Source of the DNA: Syntrophomonadaceae bacterium
GTDB taxonomy: Bacteria > Bacillota > Syntrophomonadia > Syntrophomonadales > Syntrophomonadaceae
Assembly (NCBI GenBank): GCA_028706315.1
Contig: JAQWBP010000001.1
Coordinates: 72,206 to 136,205 of the forward strand
DNA: 64,000 nucleotides
Direction of reading: 5' to 3'
Shown here: positions 35,198 to 44,107 of the stretch, piece after piece
How the letters are laid out: the number at the start of each line of letters is the position of its first letter
Position numbering within the stretch: the stretch's first letter is position 1
Program-made: the position numbers and the translations under genes
The notes under the pieces: model-generated
Seen by the model: the letters and a program-made list of their open reading frames with translations, nothing else
Databases searched by the model: none
What the model was told of the DNA's origin: nothing

Positions 35198-35668
35198 TTG
35201 GCCGAAGAAAATAGTGCTGAAGTAAAACAAAAAACAGGGTTTGACTTTAAAATTGTTCTTGCTGGACTGGTAATTTTCCTAGTTGCTATGGGGGCTTCAT
35301 ATTTTATACTTCATAGCCTAATAGCGCCATTAGTACCTGAAGAAATCAACCAGCCTGCCAAAGTTTTAACTGGCAATTTGGTCTCATTAGGTGAATTCAC
35401 AACTAATGTGACTGATGTAGCCGGAACCAGGTTTCTTAAAGCAGAAGTCTATGTAGAAGTTACTGATAAAAAGACGACTCAATCACTTGATGAGTATATG
35501 CCAGTTATGCAAGATAGTGTTTTAACCATCTTATCTTCCAAAACGGTTGCTGACCTTGACGTAAGAAGTCGGGATAATTTAAAAGAAGAAATACGGGTGG
35601 ATTTAAACCACAAAGTGGGCAAAAATGCTATCAAAAGTGTTTATTTTACAAGTTTTATTATGCAGTAA
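35198..35668 (+). CDS. fliL: Flagellar basal body-associated protein FliL
   Basis: 156 residues with one membrane segment (about 18-40) and a periplasmic-face FliL domain containing KAEVYVEVTDKKTTQSLDEY and LKEEIRVDLNHKVG; FliL supports stator function and swarming. TTG at 35198 has GGGAGGG at six bases; the GTG at 35195 is an alternative. Followed by fliM. Confidence 0.9.
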   Translation: MAEENSAEVKQKTGFDFKIVLAGLVIFLVAMGASYFILHSLIAPLVPEEINQPAKVLTGNLVSLGEFTTNVTDVAGTRFLKAEVYVEVTDKKTTQSLDEYMPVMQDSVLTILSSKTVADLDVRSRDNLKEEIRVDLNHKVGKNAIKSVYFTSFIMQ

Positions 35669-35692
35669 TTATAACCTGAAGGGGGGGTTATA

Positions 35693-36685
35693 ATGAGTGA
35701 GGTATTAAGTCAAAACGAAATCGACGCATTGTTATCCGCATTAAGCAGCGGTTCGGTTGATGCCGACGAGCTTAAAGAGGAGCAGAAACGTAAAAAAATT
35801 AGAATTTATGATTTTCGCAGGCCGAATAAATTTTCTAAAGACCAGATTCATACTTTGCAGGTTATTTATGAAAATTATTCGCGCTCACTCGGAACTTATC
35901 TGGCTGCACAGTTACGTACGCCGGTACAGGTGGAAGTACTTTCTGTTCAGCAGCTTACTTATGAAGAGTTTATTCGGTCTATCCCTAACCCAACCATTTT
36001 AAATATTTATTCTTTTTATCCCCTGGAAGGCAGTGCTATCATGGAAATTAATCCTAATATGGGGTTTGCCATGATTGATAGATTACTGGGTGGACCCGGC
36101 GATGCGCCAGGAAAAATAAGGAGTTTAACTGAAATAGAGCAGACGGTTATGGAAAAAATTGCCCAGCGTATGCTTGATTATCTTAGGGAACCATGGGAAA
36201 GCATTCTAGAATTAAATCCATTGATGGAAAGAGTAGAAACTAACCCTCAGTTTACGCAACTAGTATCACCTACTGAGATTATGATGATTATATCTTTGGA
36301 GGCCAGGGTTGGTGACGTACCAGGTATGATAAATATGTGTATTCCTTTTTTGCTTCTAGAACCGATTTTAGAAAAATTAAGTGTTCATGTGTACTATTCA
36401 ACTGCTAGTCGAAAGGTTTCTGCTGAAAGTTTTAATGCTATGAAACGCAAAATTGAAAGTACTTATGTACCTGTAAAAGTATATTTAGGCAAGACAAGTA
36501 TTACTGTACAAGACCTTTTGGAGTTATCGATCGGTGACGTAATACCGCTGCAAAAAAGTATTAAAGAAGATCTCGAAATTGCTATCGGTCAGCGCACGAA
36601 GTTTCTGGGTAAACCAGGAATTCACGATAATAAATACTCCATTCAGGTTTCCCAGGTTATAAAGGAGGGAAATGAGCATGAATGA
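35693..36685 (+). CDS. fliM: Flagellar motor switch protein FliM
   Basis: C-ring protein, 330 residues. N-terminal LSQNEIDALLSAL (about 5-17) is the phospho-CheY docking peptide, followed by the CheC-like middle domain and a C-terminal FliN-like domain. TVMEKIAQRMLDYLREPWES and IGDVIPLQKSIKEDLEI are conserved. ATG at 35693 follows the GGGGGGG tract. Overlaps fliY by 14 bases. Confidence 0.96.
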   Translation: MSEVLSQNEIDALLSALSSGSVDADELKEEQKRKKIRIYDFRRPNKFSKDQIHTLQVIYENYSRSLGTYLAAQLRTPVQVEVLSVQQLTYEEFIRSIPNPTILNIYSFYPLEGSAIMEINPNMGFAMIDRLLGGPGDAPGKIRSLTEIEQTVMEKIAQRMLDYLREPWESILELNPLMERVETNPQFTQLVSPTEIMMIISLEARVGDVPGMINMCIPFLLLEPILEKLSVHVYYSTASRKVSAESFNAMKRKIESTYVPVKVYLGKTSITVQDLLELSIGDVIPLQKSIKEDLEIAIGQRTKFLGKPGIHDNKYSIQVSQVIKEGNEHE

Positions 36686-37838
36686 TGGTATTCTTTCACA
36701 GGAAGAAATCGATGCTTTATTGAAAGGTAGTGATGATTCTACAGATAATACTAATCAGGAACAAACTACTATAAATATTAACGATTTTGAAAAAGATACC
36801 CTGGGGGAAATTGGCAATATCAGTATGGGTACTGCTGCTACCACCTTATCTACAATACTCGGCAGAAAAGTGGCTATTACAACTCCAGATGTATCAATAA
36901 CTAGTAAAGAGCAATTACAGGCAGAGTACCCCATGCCGTACGTAGTTATAGAAGTAGAGTATAAAGAAGGCCTGAATGGAGCAAATATACTAATTATGAA
37001 ACAGGAAGATGCTGCTGTAATTGCTAATTTAATGATGGGTAGCATAGGCAGCAATAATGATGGCATACTGGGTGAAATAGAATTAAGTGCTGTCGGAGAG
37101 GCCATGAACCAGATGATGGGTTCGGCTACCACCAGTTTGTCCTCTATGTTTAATAAGCGTATTGATATAGCTCCACCAGCATTAACACTCGTAGATCTGG
37201 GTAAGGAACACCTGAAACTGTCCGGTAACTATAACAATATGGTAGCAGTTAAATTTAAGATGGAGATTCAAGATCTGGTAGATAGTGAAATCATGCAGAT
37301 TATACCGCTTGATGCAGTCAAAGACATGATAGGTATGCTGATGGGCAATACAACTGAAGAATCTACTCTCGAAGCAGTTGTTGAAGAATACCATAAACCA
37401 GTCTCTGAAGGCGAGGAGACTCTTTCTGCTGCACCTAGCGCTGATACACCTTCGGTACAGCCAGAATGGGATAGCCGGGATTTTAACGATATCCCGTCAG
37501 AAGTAAAAAAGGGAGAGCAATATACGGTTCAACCTGTTCAGTTTTCACCACTTAAAGACAACCATATGGACAAGCCACCCCAGAACATAGGAATCATTAT
37601 GGATGTACCGCTTGATATATCTGTAGAATTGGGTAAAACACGAAAAACTATAAAGGAAATCCTGGAAATAAACCAGGGTTCAATAATCCAACTGGATAGA
37701 CTAGCAGGTGAACCAGTTGATTTGCTCGTAAATGGGAAACTAGTTGCCAAAGGTGAAGTAGTAGTTATCGATGAGAGTTACGGGATACGGATTACGGCGA
37801 TAATAAGTCCGATAGACAGGATGTATAAACTACAATAA
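36678..37838 (+). CDS. fliY: FliY: flagellar switch protein with CheY-P phosphatase domain
   Basis: Gram-positive FliN-type switch protein, 386 residues from ATG 36678 (nine bases from AGGAGG; ATG 36672 is an alternative). N-terminal ILSQEEIDALL is a second CheY-docking motif. The CheC domain has both phosphatase motifs, DTLGEIGN and SAVGEAMN (Asp/Ser-x3-Glu-x2-Asn), and the C-terminal FliN domain has LDISVELGKTRKTIKEILEI. The linker (about 230-290) is low complexity. Confidence 0.95.
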   Translation: MNDGILSQEEIDALLKGSDDSTDNTNQEQTTININDFEKDTLGEIGNISMGTAATTLSTILGRKVAITTPDVSITSKEQLQAEYPMPYVVIEVEYKEGLNGANILIMKQEDAAVIANLMMGSIGSNNDGILGEIELSAVGEAMNQMMGSATTSLSSMFNKRIDIAPPALTLVDLGKEHLKLSGNYNNMVAVKFKMEIQDLVDSEIMQIIPLDAVKDMIGMLMGNTTEESTLEAVVEEYHKPVSEGEETLSAAPSADTPSVQPEWDSRDFNDIPSEVKKGEQYTVQPVQFSPLKDNHMDKPPQNIGIIMDVPLDISVELGKTRKTIKEILEINQGSIIQLDRLAGEPVDLLVNGKLVAKGEVVVIDESYGIRITAIISPIDRMYKLQ

Positions 37839-37856
37839 TTTATTAGGAGGTTAACC

Positions 37857-38219
37857 ATGGGTAAGAAGGTTCTGATAGTTGATGATGCTGCATTTATGAG
37901 GATGATGATAAAAGATATACTCTCCAAGAATGGTTATGATGTAGTGGGAGAAGCGGAAAATGGAATGGTTGCGGTTGAGAAATATAGGGACCTTAAACCT
38001 GATCTGGTAACAATGGATATCACCATGCCAGAAATGGATGGCATTGCTGCAGTTAAAGAGATAAGATCATTTGATTCCAGCGCCAGAATAATTATGTGCA
38101 GTGCTATGGGGCAGCAGGCCATGGTAATTGATGCGATACAGGCAGGTGCTAAAGATTTTATCGTAAAACCCTTTCAACCGGAACGAGTAATTGAAGCAGT
38201 AGGTAAAGCCCTAGATTAA
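37857..38219 (+). CDS. cheY: Chemotaxis response regulator CheY
   Basis: 120-residue receiver domain only. Acidic pocket Asp9-Asp10, phosphoacceptor Asp54 (VTMDITMPEMDG), signalling Lys104 (IVKPF). It signals the flagellar switch; lies between fliY and fliO, as in Bacillus. ATG at 37857 follows TTAGGAGGTT. Its phosphatases CheC and FliY are encoded in the same locus. Confidence 0.96.
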   Translation: MGKKVLIVDDAAFMRMMIKDILSKNGYDVVGEAENGMVAVEKYRDLKPDLVTMDITMPEMDGIAAVKEIRSFDSSARIIMCSAMGQQAMVIDAIQAGAKDFIVKPFQPERVIEAVGKALD

Positions 38220-38246
38220 ATTTAATACGTTGGGAAGTGACCCCTC

Positions 38247-38885
38247 ATGCTTTCGCTGCGGAGGAAATACCTAGTTGTCTTACTAGTGTTAATAATTACC
38301 ATACATATATTTCCCGTAATGACTATAGCTGCTGATATGGATTCATTAAATGCAACACTTGCTGAGCAGGAAGTGGACAATACTAGATCATACAATTTGT
38401 GGGTTGAATTTATCAAGCTCCTGGTTGTTTTGGCTATTATAATCGGTGCAGCATGGTCAGTTATTCGCATCTTTAATAATAAGGCAACTTCTAAAATGCA
38501 GGGAAACTGGTTATATATCGTAGATGAGGTCTTGCTTGGGCAGAACCGGGGTATAGCTCTGTGTAAAGTCGGGGAAAAATTGTATGCTCTGGGAGTAACT
38601 GATCATAATATATCAGTCCTTTTTGAAATAGATAATCCCGAATTACTAGAGGAGATCAGCGCCAGCAGCAATGTTGTAATGGATGAAAGTAAAATCAGTA
38701 CTTTTAGTCCCATTAAAAGTAAACTTAATAATATATTAAGGCCAGGACCAAAATCACCACCTCTTAAAAGTAATTTTCATACGCTTATAAGTGAACAATT
38801 GCAAAAGTTAGAGCAAATATCGGCTAATAAACAGAGTGATTCCGATGCCAGCAGGCGAAGAGGTGATGAGAATGACCAGAAATAA
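38247..38885 (+). CDS. fliO: Flagellar biosynthetic protein FliO/FliZ
   Basis: 212 residues. A cleavable signal-like N-terminus (hydrophobic about 8-28, then an Ala-rich segment), a second membrane segment (about 50-70) and a cytoplasmic FliO domain with QGNWLYIVDEVLLGQNRGIAL and KVGEKLYALGVTDHNISVL. The C-terminal tail is polar. FliO helps FliP form the export gate. ATG at 38247 follows GGAAGTG. fliP starts inside its end. Confidence 0.85.
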   Translation: MLSLRRKYLVVLLVLIITIHIFPVMTIAADMDSLNATLAEQEVDNTRSYNLWVEFIKLLVVLAIIIGAAWSVIRIFNNKATSKMQGNWLYIVDEVLLGQNRGIALCKVGEKLYALGVTDHNISVLFEIDNPELLEEISASSNVVMDESKISTFSPIKSKLNNILRPGPKSPPLKSNFHTLISEQLQKLEQISANKQSDSDASRRRGDENDQK

Positions 38886-39654
38886 ATTATCAATTTACCA
38901 AATCATTATACTTGTAATAATATTTTCATTGGTATTAACAGGTGTCTTTTCATCACCTGCAGCAGCACAACCCATACAAATACCTGATATTAATCTTCAG
39001 ATAGGAGGGCAAACTGAAGGCTCCCAGGATTTATCGGCGGTTTTGCAGCTAGTTATACTTCTTACCATTTTAACTCTTGCCCCGGCTATATTAATATTAA
39101 TAACATCTTTTACCAGGATTATCGTGGTACTATCATTTATAAGAAGTTCTCTGGCTACCCAACAAATGCCACCTAATCAGGTTCTGATTGGCATTGCTCT
39201 TTTTCTGACCTTTTTTGTAATGGCTCCTACTTTTCAACAGGTTAATGCTAGTGCTGTACAACCATACCTTAAAGGAGAAATAAAGCAGGAAACTGCTTTT
39301 AAAAATGCTATGGATCCCATGCGTAAATTTATGTTTAAGCAGACCCGGGAAAAAGACCTGGCACTTTTCGTTAAGATGTCAGAAATCGAGCGCCCACGTA
39401 ATTTTAATGATATACCCAATTATGTGCTGATACCTGCATTTGTAATAAGCGAATTAAAAACAGCTTTCCAGATTGGTTTTATTATTTTTGTTCCCTTTCT
39501 GGTAATAGATATGGTTGTTGCTAGCGCACTTATGTCAATGGGTATGATGATGCTGCCGCCCATGATGATTTCATTACCGTTTAAGATTCTTCTATTTGTA
39601 CTGGTAGATGGCTGGAATCTAGTTATCCAATCCCTAATAATGAGTTTCGGATAA
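38872..39654 (+). CDS. fliP: Flagellar export protein FliP
   Basis: Export-gate core protein with a signal peptide, 260 residues from ATG 38872, which follows GAGGTG at six bases and overlaps fliO by 14 bases. Conserved blocks: ITSFTRIIVVLSFIRSSLAT, QQMPPNQVLIGIALFLTFF, LVIDMVVASALMSMGMMMLP, KILLFVLVDGWNL. An upstream in-frame GTG (38836) adds 12 residues and is less likely. Confidence 0.95.
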   Translation: MTRNKLSIYQIIILVIIFSLVLTGVFSSPAAAQPIQIPDINLQIGGQTEGSQDLSAVLQLVILLTILTLAPAILILITSFTRIIVVLSFIRSSLATQQMPPNQVLIGIALFLTFFVMAPTFQQVNASAVQPYLKGEIKQETAFKNAMDPMRKFMFKQTREKDLALFVKMSEIERPRNFNDIPNYVLIPAFVISELKTAFQIGFIIFVPFLVIDMVVASALMSMGMMMLPPMMISLPFKILLFVLVDGWNLVIQSLIMSFG

Positions 39655-39695
39655 TTTACAGTACCTAGAAAAGCCTGCGCGAAGAAAGGAGTAGT

Positions 39696-39974
39696 TTGTT
39701 TTTGTATGAAAATGTTGTACTAGGTATCGCCCATGAGGCAGTACTAACTGTTCTCCTAGTCTCAGCACCTATACTGGGGGCTGCTTTATTAACCGGATTA
39801 ATAATTAGCATTTTGCAGGCTACTACACAAATACAGGAAATGACACTTGTTTTTGTACCGAAGATAGTTATAGTTCTGCTAGTTGTAATTATATTTGGTC
39901 CGTGGATGTTAAATATTCTCACCACTTTTACGTATAATCTGTTTGCAGCTATTCCCCAGATGTTGGCGCTATGA
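39696..39974 (+). CDS. fliQ: Flagellar export protein FliQ
   Basis: 92-residue protein with two membrane helices forming part of the export gate: SAPILGAALLTGLIISILQA, TQIQEMTLVFVPKI, IFGPWML. TTG at 39696 follows AAAGGAG at four bases; a second TTG at 39702 is also possible. Followed by fliR after 18 bases. Confidence 0.93.
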   Translation: MFLYENVVLGIAHEAVLTVLLVSAPILGAALLTGLIISILQATTQIQEMTLVFVPKIVIVLLVVIIFGPWMLNILTTFTYNLFAAIPQMLAL

Positions 39975-39992
39975 TAGAGGAAGGTAAAGATT

Positions 39993-40760
39993 ATGCCGCC
40001 ATTTCCTGTTGATGGGTTTTTACTGATATTCGGGCGTATGTCAGGCCTTTTTCTAATTGCACCTATATTTAGCAGCAGGCAGATACCGGGAAGGATTAAG
40101 GTACTTTTAATAATTTTACTTTCTGGAACCATGGCTTATTTTGTTCCGGTTCAATATGCCATTAATATTAGTTCGCCAGCGTATTTTATTGCTGCATTAA
40201 TAGTGGAAATACTAGTAGGTTTTACGATAGGATTTGTCGCTTTTATAGTTTTTGCAGCTATCCAGACTGCAGGACAAGTCATGGATATGCAGATGGGTTT
40301 TGCTATAGTAAACGTCGTGGATCCGCAGTCAGGTACTCAGATTCCTTTAATGGGTAATTTAACTCAGATTATAGCTTTATTAATGTACCTTGCTATAGAT
40401 GGACACTACTATCTTTTACAGGCAATAGTCCAGAGCTATAAAGTAATTCCGGTACTTGGTTTGAGCTTTAATAACCATTTTTTTGACCTTCTAATCGAGG
40501 TAACGGCGAGTATGTTTATAATCGCTGTGAAAATATCAGCACCTATCGTTATAGCTGTATTAACTACCGACATTGCCATGGGCTTTATAGCCCGAACTGT
40601 TCCACAGATGAATGTTTTTATTGTTGGTTTACCATTAAAAATATTAATAGGCATAGTAACATTATTTATACTGCTACCTGTTTACTTGTGGATATTCAGT
40701 ATTTTGTTTGCGCGATTTTTTGAATATCTTGATCGGGTACTTATTATTCTGGGGTTATAA
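39993..40760 (+). CDS. fliR: Flagellar export protein FliR
   Basis: Export-gate membrane protein of 255 residues with about six membrane helices. FGRMSGLFLIAPIFSSRQIP near the N-terminus and MQMGFAIVNVVDPQSGTQIP in the middle are FliR signatures. ATG at 39993 follows GAGGAAGG. flhB follows after 6 bases. Confidence 0.95.
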   Translation: MPPFPVDGFLLIFGRMSGLFLIAPIFSSRQIPGRIKVLLIILLSGTMAYFVPVQYAINISSPAYFIAALIVEILVGFTIGFVAFIVFAAIQTAGQVMDMQMGFAIVNVVDPQSGTQIPLMGNLTQIIALLMYLAIDGHYYLLQAIVQSYKVIPVLGLSFNNHFFDLLIEVTASMFIIAVKISAPIVIAVLTTDIAMGFIARTVPQMNVFIVGLPLKILIGIVTLFILLPVYLWIFSILFARFFEYLDRVLIILGL

Positions 40761-40766
40761 GAAATT

Positions 40767-41879
40767 ATGGAAGATATAATCGAGAAAATTTTAATTGATC
40801 TGCAGTTATTTGCTGATGATGGTAGTACCGGGGAGAAAACGGAAACAGCTACACCGCGTCGCCGTGAAGAGGCGAAGAAGAAAGGCCAGATATTTAAGAG
40901 TAATGATCTTAATTCGGCAGTTATTCTCCTGGCAGGTTCGGTTACAGTTTTTTTAACTTTTCCCTATATGGTAAGTTCGCTGCAGGAATTTACTTCGTTA
41001 TATATCCTTGATAGGGGTTTGTATGATTTTACTAATGAATATGCTTATTTTTTACTTATAGAGGTATTTAGACTGCTGGCTAAGCTAACATTACCAGTGC
41101 TGTCGGCTACTTTCATAACTGCACTGGTAATAACTTATTTGCAGGTAGGGGTTGTTTTTTCGGCTGAACCTCTGACACCGAAACTTAGCAGGATAAATCC
41201 TATCGAGGGCTTTAAAAGAGTTTTCTCCAAGCGCGCGATCGTTGAACTAGTTAAATCATTAATAAAAGTAATAGTAACCGGTTTTATCGTCTACACGGTC
41301 ATGAAAAAGTACTATCACATATTCCCCCGGTTTGTGGACATAGAACTGGCAGCAACTTTAAAGATATTAAGCAGTATTATTTTGGAAATGGTATTAAAAG
41401 TCGGCGTAGTGTTTATTATCATCGGAGTTATTGATTATATATACCAGTGGTATGAACATGAGAAGTCCCTAAAAATGAGCAAATATGATGTAAAACAGGA
41501 GTACAAACAGATTGAAGGCGACCCTCTGGTAAAATCACATCAGCGGCAAGTACAAAGAGATATTGCCATGAAAAGAATGATGGCAGAAGTACCTGGCGCC
41601 GATGTGGTCATTACCAACCCGACTCATTTTGCTGTTGTATTAAAATACCAGGCCGAGAACATGGATGCGCCTGTACTTGTAGCCAAGGGCCAGGATTTTA
41701 TCGCCTTAAAAATTAAAGAAATAGCTGCCGCGAATAATGTAGCCATAGTTGAAAATCGTATTCTGGCCAGGACTCTTTTTAATGCGGTTGAAATAGGTAG
41801 TCTTATACCAGAAGAACTATATCAGGCAGTAGCAGAAGTACTGGCATTTGTCTACCGGCAAAAGAAGAATAATGTTTAG
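40767..41879 (+). CDS. flhB: Flagellar export substrate-specificity protein FlhB
   Basis: 370 residues: N-terminal region GEKTETATPRRREEAKKKG, four membrane helices, and a cytoplasmic domain with autocleavage motif NPTH (284-287, VITNPTHFAVVLKY) that switches export from hook to filament together with FliK. ATG at 40767 has a weak ribosome site and follows fliR closely, so coupling is likely. A repeat-bearing 164-base gap follows. Confidence 0.96.
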   Translation: MEDIIEKILIDLQLFADDGSTGEKTETATPRRREEAKKKGQIFKSNDLNSAVILLAGSVTVFLTFPYMVSSLQEFTSLYILDRGLYDFTNEYAYFLLIEVFRLLAKLTLPVLSATFITALVITYLQVGVVFSAEPLTPKLSRINPIEGFKRVFSKRAIVELVKSLIKVIVTGFIVYTVMKKYYHIFPRFVDIELAATLKILSSIILEMVLKVGVVFIIIGVIDYIYQWYEHEKSLKMSKYDVKQEYKQIEGDPLVKSHQRQVQRDIAMKRMMAEVPGADVVITNPTHFAVVLKYQAENMDAPVLVAKGQDFIALKIKEIAAANNVAIVENRILARTLFNAVEIGSLIPEELYQAVAEVLAFVYRQKKNNV

Positions 41880-41891
41880 TTAAAATAAAAG

Positions 41892-41987
41892 TTGGTTTCC
41901 CATGCGGAGAGTGGAGCCGGAATATTTATGCCCCCTTAGTGGTGAGCTATAGCGAACATCAGTGATGCTCCGCGGGTACATTCAAAC
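41892..41987 (+). repeat. Diverged dispersed element, about 96 bp (family R, copy 3)
   Basis: Sits in the 164-base gap before flhA. Contains TTGGTTTCC (left), GTGAGCTATAGCGAACATCA (centre) and GGGTACATTCAAAC (right), each shared with the other copies at 2843-2925 or 30285-30375. GCGGAG (41904) and CTCCGC (41969) are inverted repeats flanking the centre. No coding potential. The rest of the gap carries the flhA ribosome site. Confidence 0.65.
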
Positions 41988-42043
41988 TAACGCTGTATGA
42001 CTATTAATAGCGAATTATATCTTGTTATGTAGGAGGAGAACTC

Positions 42044-44107
42044 ATGGAAGAAAGGGCAGGCTGGTTTGGTAAACTGATTGATTTAAGTGATTACCTGATT
42101 GCTGTTATGGTAGTCACTATAGTCATGATGATGGTTATACCGACAAAACCAGGAATACTAGATGTTCTATTAACATTTAATATTAGCTTTGCCCTGGTTA
42201 TTTTGTTAGTCGCGATGTTTAATACGAACCCACTTGATTTTTCTGTTTTTCCTTCATTATTACTTATTATGACTTTATTCAGGCTGTCCCTTAATGTATC
42301 TTCAACTAGACTTATACTACTGAACGCAGAAGCAGGAGCTGTCATTGCCTCCTTTGGCTCTTTTGTTGTTGGGGGTAATACAGTTGTAGGTATGGTTATT
42401 TTCCTGATTATTGTCGTTATTCAGTTTATCGTAATAACTAAAGGGGCAGAGAGAGTATCAGAAGTTGCCGCGCGTTTCACCCTTGATGCTATGCCAGGAA
42501 AGCAAATGGCCATCGATGCTGATTTAAATGCTGGGATAATAAATGAAGATACAGCTCGTAAACGGCGTGAAGATATTCAACGCGAAGCAGATTTCTATGG
42601 AGCCATGGATGGTGCCAGTAAATTTGTAAAAGGCGATGCTATAGCGGGTATAATCATAACTCTGATTAACATAATCGGTGGATTTACTATAGGTATAGCT
42701 CAAAAAGGGCTGACTATGGCTGAAGCTATGCAAACGTACACAATATTAACCGTTGGTGATGGTTTGGTTACCCAGATTCCTGCTTTATTAATATCAACAG
42801 CAACTGGAATAGTTGTTACCCGGAGTGCATCAAAATTTAGCCTGGGTAAAGAACTAAACATGCAGATATTAAATTACCCGAAAGCGCTCGGAATTGCTGC
42901 GGTAATATTGCTGGTGCTAGGCAGTATCGGGCTACCTAGACTGCCTATGTATTCTCTGGCCTTATTTTTTGGCGTTTTATTTTTCACCATTCGGACCACA
43001 ACTGCAGCAGTTGTTGAAGATACTGATTCCGAAGAAATGGAAGAGGCAGAACAGATCAAAAGACCAGAAAATGTAGTTGAGCTACTGCAGGTCGAAAAAA
43101 TGGAACTGGAACTCGGATATGCTTTGATACCTCTAGTTGATTCGGAACAGGGTGGTGACCTGCTAGATAGGATAGTGATGATCAGGAGACAGTGTGCAGT
43201 TGAACTCGGGTTTATAGTTCCTCCAGTGCGGATAAGAGATAATATGCAGCTTAAGCCAAGTGCCTACACCATAAAGATAAAAGGCATAGAAATAGAGTCG
43301 AAAGAATTGATGCTGGATAATTACCTGGTTATAGGGCCGGATATTGAAAAAGATTCACAACTGCCTGGAATTGTAACCGTTGAACCTGCATTTAAATTAC
43401 CAGCTAAATGGATTAATCCAGAACAAAAGGAGAATGCAGAGATGAAGGGTTATACAGTGGTAGATCCTCCTTCGGTTCTAGCTACTCACCTGACCTCGAT
43501 TATTAAATCACATGCTTTTGAACTATTGGGAAGACAGGAGATTCAGAATACGATAGATTTTATTAAAAACCAGAACCCGGCTGTAGTAGACGAGCTCATA
43601 CCTGATTTGGTGTCTATTGGCGATATACAGCGAATTCTCTCCAATCTTTTAAAAGAACAAGTTTCCGTACGCGATATGGTAACTATTCTGGAGACTTTGG
43701 CTGATTACGCCAGGATAACAAAAGATACTGATGTTTTAACTGAATACGTGCGCCAGGCCTTAAAAAGACAAATTAGTAAACAGTATGCAGGTGAGGATGG
43801 AAATCTGCGCGTACTAACACTTGACCCAGTATTGGAAGAGAAATTACGCGAAGCCGTTCAGCAGAGTGAATTTGGTTCATATATTGCACTTGATCCTGAT
43901 ATTGCACAACCGGTAATTGATAATCTTTCCAGGCAATATGAGAATTTGACCGGCAAAGGTATAACACCAATCGTAATTTGTGCACCTGTTTTACGCCTAT
44001 ATTTTAAACGTCTAATCGATAGGTTTATTTCTAATATGGTTGTTCTTTCCTACAATGAAATAGATGCCAACGTAAATGTTGAGATACTGGGGATGATTTC
44101 GGCATGA
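42044..44107 (+). CDS. flhA: Flagellar biosynthesis protein FlhA
   Basis: Export-gate protein, 687 residues, with eight membrane helices in the N-terminal half and a cytoplasmic substrate-chaperone platform. MTLFRLSLNVSSTRLILL, FTLDAMPGKQMAIDADLNAG and GLVTQIPALLISTATGIVVTR are conserved. The C-terminal end has LSYNEIDANVNVEILG. ATG at 42044 follows AGGAGGAG. Overlaps flhF by four bases (ATGA). Confidence 0.97.
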   Translation: MEERAGWFGKLIDLSDYLIAVMVVTIVMMMVIPTKPGILDVLLTFNISFALVILLVAMFNTNPLDFSVFPSLLLIMTLFRLSLNVSSTRLILLNAEAGAVIASFGSFVVGGNTVVGMVIFLIIVVIQFIVITKGAERVSEVAARFTLDAMPGKQMAIDADLNAGIINEDTARKRREDIQREADFYGAMDGASKFVKGDAIAGIIITLINIIGGFTIGIAQKGLTMAEAMQTYTILTVGDGLVTQIPALLISTATGIVVTRSASKFSLGKELNMQILNYPKALGIAAVILLVLGSIGLPRLPMYSLALFFGVLFFTIRTTTAAVVEDTDSEEMEEAEQIKRPENVVELLQVEKMELELGYALIPLVDSEQGGDLLDRIVMIRRQCAVELGFIVPPVRIRDNMQLKPSAYTIKIKGIEIESKELMLDNYLVIGPDIEKDSQLPGIVTVEPAFKLPAKWINPEQKENAEMKGYTVVDPPSVLATHLTSIIKSHAFELLGRQEIQNTIDFIKNQNPAVVDELIPDLVSIGDIQRILSNLLKEQVSVRDMVTILETLADYARITKDTDVLTEYVRQALKRQISKQYAGEDGNLRVLTLDPVLEEKLREAVQQSEFGSYIALDPDIAQPVIDNLSRQYENLTGKGITPIVICAPVLRLYFKRLIDRFISNMVVLSYNEIDANVNVEILGMISA

